This document shows positions 1 to 10,582 of a stretch of 64,000 bases of DNA, piece after piece. The position numbers and the translations under genes were made by a program. Source of the stretch: Dechloromonas denitrificans (GTDB taxonomy: Bacteria; Pseudomonadota; Gammaproteobacteria; Burkholderiales; Rhodocyclaceae); the NCBI RefSeq assembly GCF_020510685.1, contig NZ_CP075185.1, positions 744,001-808,000 on the forward strand. The letters run 5' to 3'. The notes under the pieces were generated by a model, which worked only from the letters and a program-made list of their open reading frames with translations, made no database searches and was not told the DNA's origin. Numbering within the stretch: the stretch's first letter is position 1; each line of letters opens with the position of its first letter.

Positions 1-62
1 ATGCTGTTGGTGGTTTTGGTGACGGCACGACCTTCGGCGTTGGTATCAACCACGCTTTCTAA
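1..62 (+). CDS. 3' end of an outer-membrane porin gene (partial)
   Basis: Reading from base 3, the frame gives 19 residues ending GVGINHAF before a TAA at 60-62. A Gly-rich beta-strand closing in a C-terminal Phe is the usual ending of general porins of betaproteobacteria, where the last Phe is the signal for the BAM assembly machinery. The gene runs off the left edge, so its length and substrate cannot be judged. A strong terminator follows at once. The same stretch also starts with ATG in another frame (23 codons), but that reading has no family resemblance. Confidence 0.6.
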   Translation, partial: AVGGFGDGTTFGVGINHAF

Positions 63-92
63 TCTGACTTAATCGTCTTTTTAGATTAGAGA

Positions 93-117
93 ACGGACGC
101 TTCGGCGTCCGTTTTTA
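93..117 (+). terminator. Rho-independent terminator of the porin gene
   Basis: An 8-bp perfect stem (ACGGACGC / GCGTCCGT) closed by a TTCG tetraloop is followed by TTTTATTT. It lies 30 bases past the porin stop. Confidence 0.9.
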
Positions 118-330
118 TTTGCCTCTTCTGTTTCGTAAGTGATTTAGCAAGTTGGGGTGGCGCCAACAGGCGCACCTTGTGCAATAGGTCGAACAAGGCA
201 TCAAGGTCTTCAGTCGTAAGCGCCGAATCATTCAAGTGGTCTGTTTGCGCATTTCCTGCTGTTGCTGACGCAGGGGACTGCTCTTGGCTTGATCGAGTAT
301 TGGTTCGTGCTCCGCTTCTCAGCGGTAAAC
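118..330. other. Non-coding stretch between two terminators
   Basis: This is the body of a 313-base gene-free gap between the porin and proB. Short open frames cross it but none has a ribosome binding site, family resemblance or the codon bias of the neighbours. I see no tRNA-like fold. A promoter or small RNA cannot be excluded. Confidence 0.4.
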
Positions 331-359
331 AAAAAACCGGGGCTCGCCCCGGTTTTTTT
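331..359. terminator. Bidirectional terminator downstream of proB
   Basis: Stem CCGGGG / CCCCGG with a CTCG loop is flanked by six A on the left and seven T on the right, so it can work in both directions. It lies 17 bases past the proB stop and is probably the end of the obgE-proB transcript. Confidence 0.9.
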
Positions 360-375
360 GTTTGATGATTTAGGG

Positions 376-2579
<2,204 letters not shown>

Positions 2580-2634
2580 CTACATCCGGCCCAGGGCCAC
2601 GTTGCCATCACCGGAAAATCCGGCGACATAAATT

Positions 2635-2665
2635 AAAAAGCCCTATCCGGCGGATAGGGCTTTTG
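2635..2665 (-). terminator. Terminator after rpmA
   Basis: A 13-bp stem (AAAAGCCCTATCC / GGATAGGGCTTTT) with a 3-base loop lies 18 bases past the rpmA stop. On the minus strand it ends in a T run. It separates rplU-rpmA from obgE-proB and is likely a partial attenuator, since these genes usually form one locus. Confidence 0.85.
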
Positions 2666-2682
2666 TTTCCGCCGTGCCGAAT

Positions 2683-2946
2683 TTATTCGGCGGCAGGAAC
2701 GATGGTCACCACGCGGCGCTTTTTCAAGCCCTTGATGGAGAATTGAATGACGCCGTCCTTCAGTGCGAACAGGGTGTGATCCTTGCCGCAGCCAACGTTT
2801 TCGCCCGGGTGGAATTCAGTACCGCGCTGGCGAACGATGATGTTGCCGGCGAGAACGAACTGACCACCGTAGCGCTTGACGCCGAGTCGTTGGGCATGTG
2901 AGTCGCGGCCGTTACGTGAACTACCGCCTGCTTTCTTGTGTGCCAT
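2683..2946 (-). CDS. rpmA: 50S ribosomal protein bL27
   Basis: Large-subunit protein whose N-terminal tail reaches the peptidyl transferase centre. The sequence begins [16 protein letters not shown] and contains [13 protein letters not shown], both hallmarks of bL27. The 87-residue length is normal. It follows rplU by 21 bases on the same strand, the conserved pairing. Confidence 0.98.
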   Translation of the reverse strand: MAHKKAGGSSRNGRDSHAQRLGVKRYGGQFVLAGNIIVRQRGTEFHPGENVGCGKDHTLFALKDGVIQFSIKGLKKRRVVTIVPAAE

Positions 2947-2967
2947 TTATTAGCTCCTTGTCTGAAC

Positions 2968-3279
2968 TTAGGCGGCGATCGAATCGATGCGCAGTTCGGT
3001 GTAGTTCTGACGATGGCCTTGATGCTTTTGGTAATGCTTACGACGACGCATCTTGAAGATCTTGACCTTGTCGTGGCGGCCGTGGGAAACCACGGTGGCT
3101 TTAACGGTGGCGCCAGCAAGGAAGGGGGCGCCGATCTGTACCGACTCGCCTTCGCCTACCATGAGGATCTGGTCAAGGGTAACTTCTGCGCCAACGTCTG
3201 CCGGTATCTGTTCTACTTTAAGTTTTAGACCATTGGTAACGCGATACTGCTTACCGCCGGTTTTTATGACCGCATACAT
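2968..3279 (-). CDS. rplU: 50S ribosomal protein bL21
   Basis: Large-subunit protein that binds 23S rRNA. It starts [14 protein letters not shown] and ends with the basic segment [16 protein letters not shown], both diagnostic of bL21. The 103-residue length is normal. It is the first gene of rplU-rpmA and has a near-consensus promoter upstream. Confidence 0.98.
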   Translation of the reverse strand: MYAVIKTGGKQYRVTNGLKLKVEQIPADVGAEVTLDQILMVGEGESVQIGAPFLAGATVKATVVSHGRHDKVKIFKMRRRKHYQKHQGHRQNYTELRIDSIAA

Positions 3280-3326
3280 GGGTTGGACTCCGAAAATAAT
3301 ACAAAGGGTGCTACAAAGAACCGCGC

Positions 3327-3354
3327 ATTATACGGAAAACTGCCACGAAGTCAA
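3327..3354 (-). promoter_or_regulatory. Sigma-70 promoter of rplU-rpmA
   Basis: On the minus strand TTGACT (3354-3349) and TATAAT (3332-3327) are separated by 16 bases. This is close to consensus and gives a leader of about 40 bases before the rplU start. Confidence 0.8.
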
Positions 3355-3476
3355 AGCCTTGTGGTGCGCTTGTGGTAAACTTTCGGCCTTTCCACCACCT
3401 CTCTTCCCCGGTCCTTCTCCCAGCGGCCGAGGAGGGATTCGAGAGTCGCTACGACTCCGCAAATCTGGAGCTATAC

Positions 3477-3821
3477 ATGGCTGAAATTACCACGGCCTCC
3501 GGCCTGATCTACGAAGATTCCGTTATTGGCGAAGGCGCCGAGGCCAAAGCCGGCGACCACGTCGTCGTCCATTACACCGGTTGGCTGACCAACGGCAGCA
3601 AGTTCGATTCGAGCAAGGACCGCAACGATCCTTTCGATTTTCCGCTCGGCCAGCGCCATGTGATTTCCGGTTGGGATGAAGGCGTCCAGGGCATGAAGAT
3701 CGGCGGCACGCGCAAGCTGACCATTCCGCCCGAACTCGGCTATGGCGCCCGCGGGGCGGGCGGCGTAATTCCGCCGAATGCGACGCTGGTCTTCGAGGTT
3801 GAATTGCTCGGTATCCAATGA
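3477..3821 (+). CDS. FKBP-type peptidyl-prolyl isomerase
   Basis: A 114-residue single-domain FKBP that catalyses cis-trans isomerisation of X-Pro bonds. Family motifs are [41 protein letters not shown] and the end VFEVELLGI. No signal peptide is seen, so it is cytoplasmic. The ATG at 3477 has GGAG at 3467-3470. An upstream in-frame extension to 3372 has no family resemblance and is left out. The stop overlaps the next ATG by 4 bases. Confidence 0.95.
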   Translation: MAEITTASGLIYEDSVIGEGAEAKAGDHVVVHYTGWLTNGSKFDSSKDRNDPFDFPLGQRHVISGWDEGVQGMKIGGTRKLTIPPELGYGARGAGGVIPPNATLVFEVELLGIQ

Positions 3822-4969
3822 GCGATTTCGGCAACGAGCGTAAACCCAAACGGCCACCGAGCGATGCGGCCGGTGGCGACCCGTGGGCCAAGTGGCGGCA
3901 GCCGGAGGGTGCGGCGACGCCCGCACCGGCACGGAAGCCGCGTCCGGCCCCGGCTCCTCAAGCGGCAGCCGGTCGGGACGACGGCGAGGTAGAAAGTAAG
4001 GCGGAAGTGCCGCCGGTGCCCGCGGTGCGCGAGCGTCCGACGGGGACTTTGAGCCCGATTAAATCCGCCGTGCCGGCCAGAACGGCTGAAAAACGGCCGT
4101 TCAAGAAGCCGTCTGCGGCAACTACGCCGCCTCGTCCGCGCGATCAGATGCGGGGTGGGAAAGCGCGCGATGCGCGTCCGCTGGCCCGTGCTGACCGTGC
4201 GCCGGTACCCCCGCGACCGCCGCGCGACCCGGCCGATGTGCCGGAAGGTGTCCGGTTGTCCAAGGTGATGTCCGAACGGGCGATGTGTTCGCGGCGCGAG
4301 GCGGATCTATGGATCGAGCGCGGCTGGGTCTTCGTCAATGGCGAGCAGATTTCCGAACTGGGTTCGCGTATCGATCCCAATGCCGAAATCTCCATATCCA
4401 AGGAAGCCAAGCTGGATCAGGCCAAGCAGGTCACCATCCTGCTCAACAAGCCGATCGGTTATGTTTCCGGCCAGCCGGAAGCCGACTGCAAGCCGGCGGT
4501 GACGCTGATTTCAGCCGAAAGCTGGGTTCGCCAGTCGGGCGATCCGGAGTTCAAGCCGTGGATGTTGCGCGGTCTGGCCCCGGCCGGGCGGCTCGACATC
4601 GATTCGACCGGCCTGCTGGTGTTCACCCAGGATGGCCGGATCGCCAAGAAGCTGATTGGCGAAGACAGTCTGGTGGAAAAGGAATACCTCGTCCGGGTCA
4701 GTGGCGAGATGATTCCCGGTGGCCTGAAACTCTTGCAGCATGGCCTGGAACTCGACGGCAAGCCGCTCAAGCCGGCCTGGGTCAAGCAGTTGAACGAGGA
4801 CCAGTTGCACTTCATCCTGAAGGAAGGGAAGAAGCGCCAGATTCGCCGGATGTGCGAACTGGTCGGACTGCGCGTCATCGGCCTCAAGCGGGTACGCATC
4901 GGCCGGGTCAAACTGGGCGATCTGCAACTCGGGCAGTGGCGGTTTTTACGGCCCGACGAGTCGTTCTGA
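3818..4969 (+). CDS. RluF/RsuA-family pseudouridine synthase with a long N-terminal extension
   Basis: Converts uridine to pseudouridine in rRNA, probably 23S, judging by closeness to RluF. After about 145 residues of Pro/Ala/Arg-rich low-complexity sequence comes an S4 domain ([30 protein letters not shown]) and then the catalytic domain with [20 protein letters not shown] carrying the catalytic Asp, and [17 protein letters not shown]. coli RluF has its basic tail at the C-terminus, so this extension is at the other end. It is coupled to the FKBP gene by ATGA. The exact uridine target is unknown. Confidence 0.9.
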   Translation: MSDFGNERKPKRPPSDAAGGDPWAKWRQPEGAATPAPARKPRPAPAPQAAAGRDDGEVESKAEVPPVPAVRERPTGTLSPIKSAVPARTAEKRPFKKPSAATTPPRPRDQMRGGKARDARPLARADRAPVPPRPPRDPADVPEGVRLSKVMSERAMCSRREADLWIERGWVFVNGEQISELGSRIDPNAEISISKEAKLDQAKQVTILLNKPIGYVSGQPEADCKPAVTLISAESWVRQSGDPEFKPWMLRGLAPAGRLDIDSTGLLVFTQDGRIAKKLIGEDSLVEKEYLVRVSGEMIPGGLKLLQHGLELDGKPLKPAWVKQLNEDQLHFILKEGKKRQIRRMCELVGLRVIGLKRVRIGRVKLGDLQLGQWRFLRPDESF

Positions 4970-4983
4970 TTGCTGCTGGCAAC

Positions 4984-5015
4984 AAAAAGCCCGGTCGCTG
5001 AACCGGGCTTTTTTT
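4984..5015. terminator. Bidirectional terminator between the pseudouridine synthase and phaJ-like genes
   Basis: Stem GCCCGGT / ACCGGGC with a 6-base loop is flanked by five A and seven T. It lies between convergent genes and can serve both. Confidence 0.9.
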
Positions 5016-5031
5016 CGCGCGCAGTGTGCGA

Positions 5032-5451
5032 TCAGGCCGGCTTGTTGCCGATCATCACGGTCGCTTCGCCTTCGATGACGACGGTTTCGCCGACCTTGCA
5101 GGTCGTTTCGAGGATGACGCGCTTCTTGGCGGCGATGACTTCCTTGACGGTGACCGTGGTCTTCACGGTGTCGCCGGGGCGGACCGGGGCCTTGAACTTC
5201 AGGGTCTGCGCCAGATAGATGGTGCCGGGGCCGGGCAGGTGGGCGCCGAGGACGGCCGAGATAAAGCTGGCCGAGAGCATGCCGTGGGCGATGCGGCCAC
5301 CGAACGGCGTGGTCTTGCCGAACTCTTCATCGAGATGAACGGCGTTGGTATCGGTTGAGACGCCAGCGAACAGAACGATATCGGCATCGGTGATGGTCTT
5401 GCCAATGGTCGCACTCATGCCAGGCTGCAGGTCTTCGATGTAATAGGTCAT
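5032..5451 (-). CDS. phaJ: MaoC-type (R)-specific enoyl-CoA hydratase, PhaJ-like
   Basis: A hot-dog-fold hydratase of 139 residues. It probably converts enoyl-CoA from beta-oxidation to (R)-3-hydroxyacyl-CoA, a monomer for polyhydroxyalkanoate. The hydratase-2 signature is present: ADIVLFAGVSTDTNAVH (catalytic Asp and His), then GRIAHGML. The length equals that of PhaJ proteins. The gene stands alone between a terminator and the exporter operon. The phasins at 58-59 kb support the PHA reading, but general MaoC dehydratase activity cannot be excluded. Confidence 0.85.
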   Translation of the reverse strand: MTYYIEDLQPGMSATIGKTITDADIVLFAGVSTDTNAVHLDEEFGKTTPFGGRIAHGMLSASFISAVLGAHLPGPGTIYLAQTLKFKAPVRPGDTVKTTVTVKEVIAAKKRVILETTCKVGETVVIEGEATVMIGNKPA

Positions 5452-5534
5452 GGCTATTTTCTCAGGGTTATGAAATTTGTTATTTGAACTTTAGCATGCC
5501 AGACGGGCATTTTCCTGCCGCGATTCGGCGCGGT

Positions 5535-6734
5535 TTATTCGGTGCGCAAGGCTTCCACCGGGTTGAGGCGGGCCGCATTGCGTGCCGGTAAAACGCCGGC
5601 GGCGAGACCGATGGCAATGGCGACGCTCTCGGCGAGCAGGACGAAACTGAGCGGCGTGTGTACCGGCAGGGTGGGTAGTGCGAAATGGATCAGCTGGGCG
5701 AGGCCGATGCCGAGCAGCAGGCCGAGCAGGCCGCCGAGCGCCGAGAGGGCCACCGCCTCGCCGAGAAAGAGCAGCAGGATGGTCCGCCGGGGGGCGCCGA
5801 GGGCGACCAGCAGGCCGATTTCGCCGGTCCGTTCGGTCACCGCAATGGTCATGATGGTGACGATGCCGACGCCGCCGACGAGCAGTGAAATGCCGCCGAG
5901 CGCGCCAACCGCCATGGTCAGTACGTTGAGGATGTTGGACAGCGTTTTCAGCATCTCTTCCTGGGTGACGATGGTGAAATCCTCGCGGCCATGGCGGGCG
6001 ATCAGGCGTTCCTTGATGGCGCGGGCGACAATGGCCGAAGGCACGCCTTCTTCGGCAGCGACGTTGATCTCGTCGACGCCCTCGCGATTGAACAACTCCT
6101 GGGCACGGGCGGCCGGAATGAAGACGGTGTCGTCGAGGTCGATGCCGAGGAACTGGCCTTTGGCCGCCATCACGCCGATCACCCGGAAATGCAGGCCGCC
6201 GATGCGCAGGCGCTGGCCAAGCGGGTTGTCGCTGCCGAACAGCTCGTTCTTGACCTTGCTGCCGAGCACGACGAAGGCACGGGCGCTGCCTTCGTCGTCG
6301 GTCGGCAGGAACTGGCCGCTTTGCAGTGTCGAGCGGAATATTTTCGGCAAATTGGCATTGACGCCGTAGATCAGCGTCCGCCGCGTCCGGCCGTTGCCTT
6401 CGACCTCGGCGTTGCCGCGCACGTTGGGGGTGACGGCGAGGATATGCGGCAGGCGGTGCAGTGATGTGGCATCTTCGAGTGACAGCGGCCGGGCGCTCGA
6501 CGGCAGACCGTGTGCGGTACCGCCCGTCTTGGTCTTGCCGGGATGGATGCCGATGACGTTGGTGCCGAATTGCGAGAATTCACCGAGGACGAAGCGATGG
6601 ATGCCTTCACCGATCGAGGTGAGCAGGATCACCGCGGCGATGCCGACGGCAATGCCGAGCAGCGTCAGGAAGCTGCGCAGGCGCTGGGCGGTGATGGCGC
6701 GCAGGGGGAGCTGGAGCGAGTCGGCGAGGAGCAT
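5535..6734 (-). CDS. MacB-like ABC transporter permease, second copy
   Basis: A 399-residue inner-membrane permease with the MacB layout. One N-terminal membrane segment (RSFLTLLGIAVGIAAVILL) is followed by a periplasmic domain of about 200 residues and a C-terminal FtsX domain with three membrane segments, including GEIGLLVALGAPRRTILLLFL. It is last in the operon adaptor-ATPase-permease-permease, 2 bases after the preceding stop. The two permeases are related and probably form a heterodimer. The substrate is unknown. Confidence 0.9.
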   Translation of the reverse strand: MLLADSLQLPLRAITAQRLRSFLTLLGIAVGIAAVILLTSIGEGIHRFVLGEFSQFGTNVIGIHPGKTKTGGTAHGLPSSARPLSLEDATSLHRLPHILAVTPNVRGNAEVEGNGRTRRTLIYGVNANLPKIFRSTLQSGQFLPTDDEGSARAFVVLGSKVKNELFGSDNPLGQRLRIGGLHFRVIGVMAAKGQFLGIDLDDTVFIPAARAQELFNREGVDEINVAAEEGVPSAIVARAIKERLIARHGREDFTIVTQEEMLKTLSNILNVLTMAVGALGGISLLVGGVGIVTIMTIAVTERTGEIGLLVALGAPRRTILLLFLGEAVALSALGGLLGLLLGIGLAQLIHFALPTLPVHTPLSFVLLAESVAIAIGLAAGVLPARNAARLNPVEALRTE

Positions 6735-6736
6735 GG

Positions 6737-7945
6737 CTAATGCTTCATCAGGGCTTGCACCGGATCGAGCCGGGCAGCCTGGCGGGCCGGCATGACGCCG
6801 AACAGCAGGCCGGTCAGCAGCGCCGTGGACAGTCCGGCGATCACCGCCCAGTCGGGCGGGTAGGCCGGAAACACCGGAAAGGCCTGGCGCAGGGCAAAGG
6901 CGCCGAGCTGGCCGAGCAGGTAGCCGACGACGGCGCCGACCGTGGACAGCATCGCCGCCTCGGCCAGAAAGGCCAGGCGGATGGTCCGCGCCGTGGCGCC
7001 GAGCGCCTTGAGCAGGCCGATTTCGCCGGTGCGCTGGGTGACGGCGACGAGCATCACGTTCATCACCAGGATGCCGGCCACCGCCAAGCTGATCGCGGCA
7101 ATACCGGCGACGCCCATGGTCAGCGCGCCGAGCAGCTTGTCGAAGGTGGCGAGGATGGCATCCTGGGTGATCACCGTGACGTCTTCCTCGCCGCGATGGC
7201 GCTGCTTGAGGATTTCCATCGCCTGCTCCTTGGCGTCGGGAATCGCCTCGCGGCTCCTCGCTTCGACCAGGATGCGGAACAGCGTGTTGGAATTGAACAT
7301 GGCCTGGGCCAGCGAAACCGGCACGATGACCAGTTCGTCGGTATCCATGCCGAGTCCCTGGCCGACCGACTTGAGCACGCCGACGACGCGCAGCCGGCGG
7401 TCGCCGACGCGGATCAGCTTGCCGACGGCGGGCTCGTTGCCGAACAGTTCTTCGCGAATCTTCGCGCCGATGACGGCGACCGGCGAGCCGCGATTCCAGT
7501 CCTCCTCGGGCAGGCCGCTACCCTGGGCCAGCTCGAAATTGCGGATCGGAATGAATTCGCTGGTCGCCCCGGCCACCATGATTTCGCGCAGGCGGCCACC
7601 AAAACTGATTTCCGAGGTGCCGACGGTGAGCGGTGCGACGCGGCTGACCGCCGGGGCGCGGCGCAAGGCGCCGGCATCGTCGATGGTCAGGTCGCGCGGT
7701 GTCGTGGTGATGGCGTTGGCCGGGTTGAAGCCGCCGGTGCCGGAACGGCCGGGCAGCACAATGACGAGATTGGTGCCGATCGACGAGAACTGGCCGACGA
7801 CGTAACGCCGGGCGCCGTCGCCCAGCGCGGTGAGGATGACAACGGCGGCGACGCCGATCGACATGGCCAGCACCGAGAGCGTCGTGCGCATCGGGTAGCC
7901 GGCCGCCGCATCGCGGGCGAAGCGCAGGGTGTCAGCCAGGCGCAT
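6737..7945 (-). CDS. MacB-like ABC transporter permease, first copy
   Basis: A 402-residue MacB/FtsX permease with the same topology as its neighbour: an N-terminal segment (MRTTLSVLAMSIGVAAVVIL), a periplasmic domain, then an FtsX domain with GEIGLLKALGATARTIRLAFL. Its 5' end overlaps the ATPase gene by 14 bases, which suggests tight coupling. Mechanotransmission-type exporters carry lipoproteins, peptides or antibiotics. Nothing in the sequence fixes the substrate. Confidence 0.9.
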   Translation of the reverse strand: MRLADTLRFARDAAAGYPMRTTLSVLAMSIGVAAVVILTALGDGARRYVVGQFSSIGTNLVIVLPGRSGTGGFNPANAITTTPRDLTIDDAGALRRAPAVSRVAPLTVGTSEISFGGRLREIMVAGATSEFIPIRNFELAQGSGLPEEDWNRGSPVAVIGAKIREELFGNEPAVGKLIRVGDRRLRVVGVLKSVGQGLGMDTDELVIVPVSLAQAMFNSNTLFRILVEARSREAIPDAKEQAMEILKQRHRGEEDVTVITQDAILATFDKLLGALTMGVAGIAAISLAVAGILVMNVMLVAVTQRTGEIGLLKALGATARTIRLAFLAEAAMLSTVGAVVGYLLGQLGAFALRQAFPVFPAYPPDWAVIAGLSTALLTGLLFGVMPARQAARLDPVQALMKH

Positions 7946-8630
7946 CGGCAGTGGCCCCGCTGTCGTGCCGCAGCCGCCCGTCCTCCATCACCAACTGGCG
8001 TCGAGCGCGGGCGCCCATGGCCTGGTCGTGGGTGACGACGACTAGCGTGACGCCGCTGGCGTTGAGCGCTTCGAGCAGGTTGACCACTTCCTCGCCGGTG
8101 TGGCGGTCGAGGTTGCCGGTCGGCTCATCGGCCAGGATCAGCGCCGGTTGCATGATGGTGGCGCGGGCAATGGCGACGCGTTGGCGCTGGCCGCCGGACA
8201 GCTGGTCGGGCCGGTGGTCGGCGCGGTTTTCCAGCGCGAAGCTGGCCAAGGCGCGGGCCACGCGGTCGCGCCGCTCCTTGGCCGGGATGCCGGCCAGCAT
8301 CATCGGCAGGGCGATGTTCTCGGCGGCACTCAGGCGCGGCACCAGATGAAAACTCTGGAAGACGAAGCCGATGCGCTCGCTGCGCACCTGCGCCTGCTCG
8401 TCGGGCGACAACGTCGTGACGTCGCGGCCTTCCAGTTGATAAGTGCCGGCATTGGGCCGGTCGAGCAGGCCGAGCAGATTGAGCAGGGTCGATTTGCCGG
8501 AGCCGGAAGGGCCCATCACGGCGACATATTCGCCGGCGGCGATCGATAAGTTCAGCGCGTTCAGCGCGTGCACCGTCGAATCGCCGAGCTGGAAGACGCG
8601 CTCGATGCCGCTCAGTTCGATCAGCGCCAT
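7932..8630 (-). CDS. ABC transporter ATPase, LolD/MacB type
   Basis: A 232-residue ATP-binding subunit that powers the two neighbouring permeases. It has Walker A GPSGSGKS (40-47), signature LSGGQ (144-148) and Walker B ALILADEP (163-170), followed by the D-loop and an H-loop His in VVVTHDQ. Unlike E. coli MacB, ATPase and permease are separate polypeptides here, as in LolCDE-like systems. Confidence 0.93.
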   Translation of the reverse strand: MALIELSGIERVFQLGDSTVHALNALNLSIAAGEYVAVMGPSGSGKSTLLNLLGLLDRPNAGTYQLEGRDVTTLSPDEQAQVRSERIGFVFQSFHLVPRLSAAENIALPMMLAGIPAKERRDRVARALASFALENRADHRPDQLSGGQRQRVAIARATIMQPALILADEPTGNLDRHTGEEVVNLLEALNASGVTLVVVTHDQAMGARARRQLVMEDGRLRHDSGATADAPG

Positions 8631-8634
8631 GCGC

Positions 8635-9783
8635 TCACCTGGCCTTGGCTTTGTCGTCCGGCGTCACCGTCGCACCGGCCTTGACGCCTTCCTTTTCGAG
8701 CGAGGTGACGATGCGCTCGCCGGCCTTCAGGCCTTCCAGCACTTCGCTGTACTCCCAGTTGGTCAGGCCGGTTTTGATCTGCCGCTCTTCCAGTTTGCCG
8801 CTTTCGGCGTTGAACAGCAGCACCCGGCCGCCTTCCTGGATGGCGGCGGTCGGAATGCGTAGCACCTTGTCGCGGCCGCTGAGGATGATCTCGACGTCGG
8901 TGCTGTAACCGACCAGCAGGGCGGCGGCCGCCTCGGGCTGGTCGAAGTCGACTTCGATATCGACGGTCCGCGCCTGCTTTTCAACCGCCGAGACATAAGG
9001 CGCGACGCGCCGGACCTTGCCCGGCAGCGTTTGCCCGGGCAGGGCGTCGAGGGTGATGCGGACCGGCTGGCCGGGCTTGATTTTCGGGGCGTCGACCTCG
9101 TCCATCGGCGCCTTGACATAGAGGCAGGAGTCGTCGATCAGGTCGATGGCCGGCGGCGTCGGCACGCCGGGCGGCGAGGGCGTCGAATACTCGCCCAGTT
9201 CGCCGACGATCTTCGCCACGGTGCCGTCGAACGGGGCGTACAGCGCGACGCGCCCCTGTTCGACGCGGGTCGCCTTGAACCGGGCCTGGGCCTGGGCGAT
9301 GTCGGCCTTGGCCGTATTGCAGCTGGCGCGGCGGACTTCGGCATCGGTTCGGGCGGCTTCTTCACGACTGGTCGAAACGAATCCCTTTTTGCGCAATTCG
9401 GTCTGCCTGCTGGCTTCCTTTTCGGCGTTCGTCGCGGCAATGCAGGCTTCCTCGGCGCGTTTGCCGGCCAGCACGATCTGCGTCTGGCTCAGCGCAGCCT
9501 GGGCCTGCTGGTCGTCATTCCATAACTTGAGCAACAACTGCCCCTTCTTGACCTTGTCGCCTTCCTTGACGCCGAGGAACTCGATCCGGCCGCCGACGAT
9601 GGTCGACAGCTTGGTGCGCTGGCAGGCTTCGACGGTGCCGGCCCGGGTGTTGGCCAGCGTCGCTTCGACCTTGCCTTCGGCAACTTCCTTGAGGACGACC
9701 GGAATCGGCTTGGGGCGGTTGAACCAGAACAGCCCCAGGCCGAGCAGGACGACGATGGTGACGACGATCAGGATACGGCGCAT
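8635..9783 (-). CDS. HlyD/MacA-family periplasmic adaptor
   Basis: A 382-residue membrane fusion protein with an N-terminal signal anchor (about residues 4-22), a barrel-sandwich hybrid domain (VGGRIEFLGVKEGDKVKKGQLL), a coiled-coil hairpin of roughly 100 residues rich in Ala, Glu and Gln, and beta-barrel domains (ITLDALPGQTLPGKV). It would link the inner-membrane permeases to an outer-membrane TolC-type channel. No TolC gene is in the cluster. It is the first of the four exporter genes. Confidence 0.92.
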   Translation of the reverse strand: MRRILIVVTIVVLLGLGLFWFNRPKPIPVVLKEVAEGKVEATLANTRAGTVEACQRTKLSTIVGGRIEFLGVKEGDKVKKGQLLLKLWNDDQQAQAALSQTQIVLAGKRAEEACIAATNAEKEASRQTELRKKGFVSTSREEAARTDAEVRRASCNTAKADIAQAQARFKATRVEQGRVALYAPFDGTVAKIVGELGEYSTPSPPGVPTPPAIDLIDDSCLYVKAPMDEVDAPKIKPGQPVRITLDALPGQTLPGKVRRVAPYVSAVEKQARTVDIEVDFDQPEAAAALLVGYSTDVEIILSGRDKVLRIPTAAIQEGGRVLLFNAESGKLEERQIKTGLTNWEYSEVLEGLKAGERIVTSLEKEGVKAGATVTPDDKAKAR

Positions 9784-9792
9784 GCGGGATTC

Positions 9793-10380
9793 CTAACGAA
9801 AGCCGGGGAGCCAGCCGGATTGGGCATGCGCCCGGTCCGGTTCGAGCGCTCCCTGGTAGAGCGCCTCGATGACCGGCGGTTCCGGCCAGGGCTCATTCAT
9901 GAAAGTCAGGCCGATTTCTTCGACGGTGCGCCCCGACCAGTAGTGTTCGGCTACTTCATCGAGGGCGCTGAGCGACAGACTGTGCGGCAGGCGCAGGTAA
10001 TCGAGCCAGCTGGCGTCATGGAAGGAGCACAGATAGGCGCCGGTGGTCGTGGCGCAGGAGAGATTCTTACCGAATACGCGTTGCGGATGCTTGCTCCGGA
10101 AGGTCATCGCATCGGTTCGCGTGGCGAACAACAACAAGGCGTGCAGGCGGCTCGGGAAATGGTTGTAGCGGCGCTGGCGGAAATATTCCAAGTGATATTC
10201 GGCGAAGTAATTCTGCACCGAAACCAGCTGGTCGCCGGCCGTCGGCCCGCCGCCTTCCGGCGACGACAAGGTGGCGCCGAACGGGCTGCCCTTGAGAATG
10301 TCCCAGCCGGGCAAGTCGCTTCCCGGCTCGAGCCAGCAGAAAAGCTCAAGGGTTGCGGTGTCCTTGATCAGGTTATCCAT
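9793..10380 (-). CDS. Conserved hypothetical protein, possibly DUF2441-like
   Basis: A 195-residue soluble protein with no signal peptide or membrane segment. The patterns FPSRLHALLLFATRTDAMTF and EHYWSGRTVEE recall, from memory, DUF2441-type proteins; I could not test this. It lies 9 bases upstream of the adaptor gene on the same strand and may be the first gene of the exporter operon. Base composition resembles the surroundings. Function unknown. Confidence 0.7.
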   Translation of the reverse strand: MDNLIKDTATLELFCWLEPGSDLPGWDILKGSPFGATLSSPEGGGPTAGDQLVSVQNYFAEYHLEYFRQRRYNHFPSRLHALLLFATRTDAMTFRSKHPQRVFGKNLSCATTTGAYLCSFHDASWLDYLRLPHSLSLSALDEVAEHYWSGRTVEEIGLTFMNEPWPEPPVIEALYQGALEPDRAHAQSGWLPGFR

Positions 10381-10475
10381 GGGCCGAATGGGTAATGGGG
10401 CATTGCGCTATTCTGAACGATAGCCGGGCATAGACCAACAAGGCCGGCAAAGATAAATTCGACGGTTGCCGGCAA

Positions 10476-10501
10476 GTGAATTGGCATATGATTCAATTCA
10501 C
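10476..10501. promoter_or_regulatory. Perfect inverted repeat upstream of the hybrid kinase
   Basis: GTGAATTG and CAATTCAC form a perfect 8-bp inverted repeat around a 10-base AT-rich spacer. It ends 81 bases before the chosen start at 10583. The one-turn-plus spacing suits a dimeric DNA-binding protein. No T run follows, so it is not a terminator. Confidence 0.5.
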
Positions 10502-10582
10502 ATAAAACGCCGAATCGGCAGGAGACAAAGTGATTTCTGCAGTGGGGTCTGGCCCATTCGCTTGGGCCGACAAAGGAGCCGC

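Noticed and set aside
121..330. Possible tRNA or small RNA between the first two terminators
   Set aside because: No cloverleaf, no GGTTCGA-type T-loop and no obvious promoter.
6740..8035. 431-codon plus-strand frame opposite the permease and ATPase genes
   Set aside because: Antisense shadow, rich in Gln, Arg and His, with no family resemblance.
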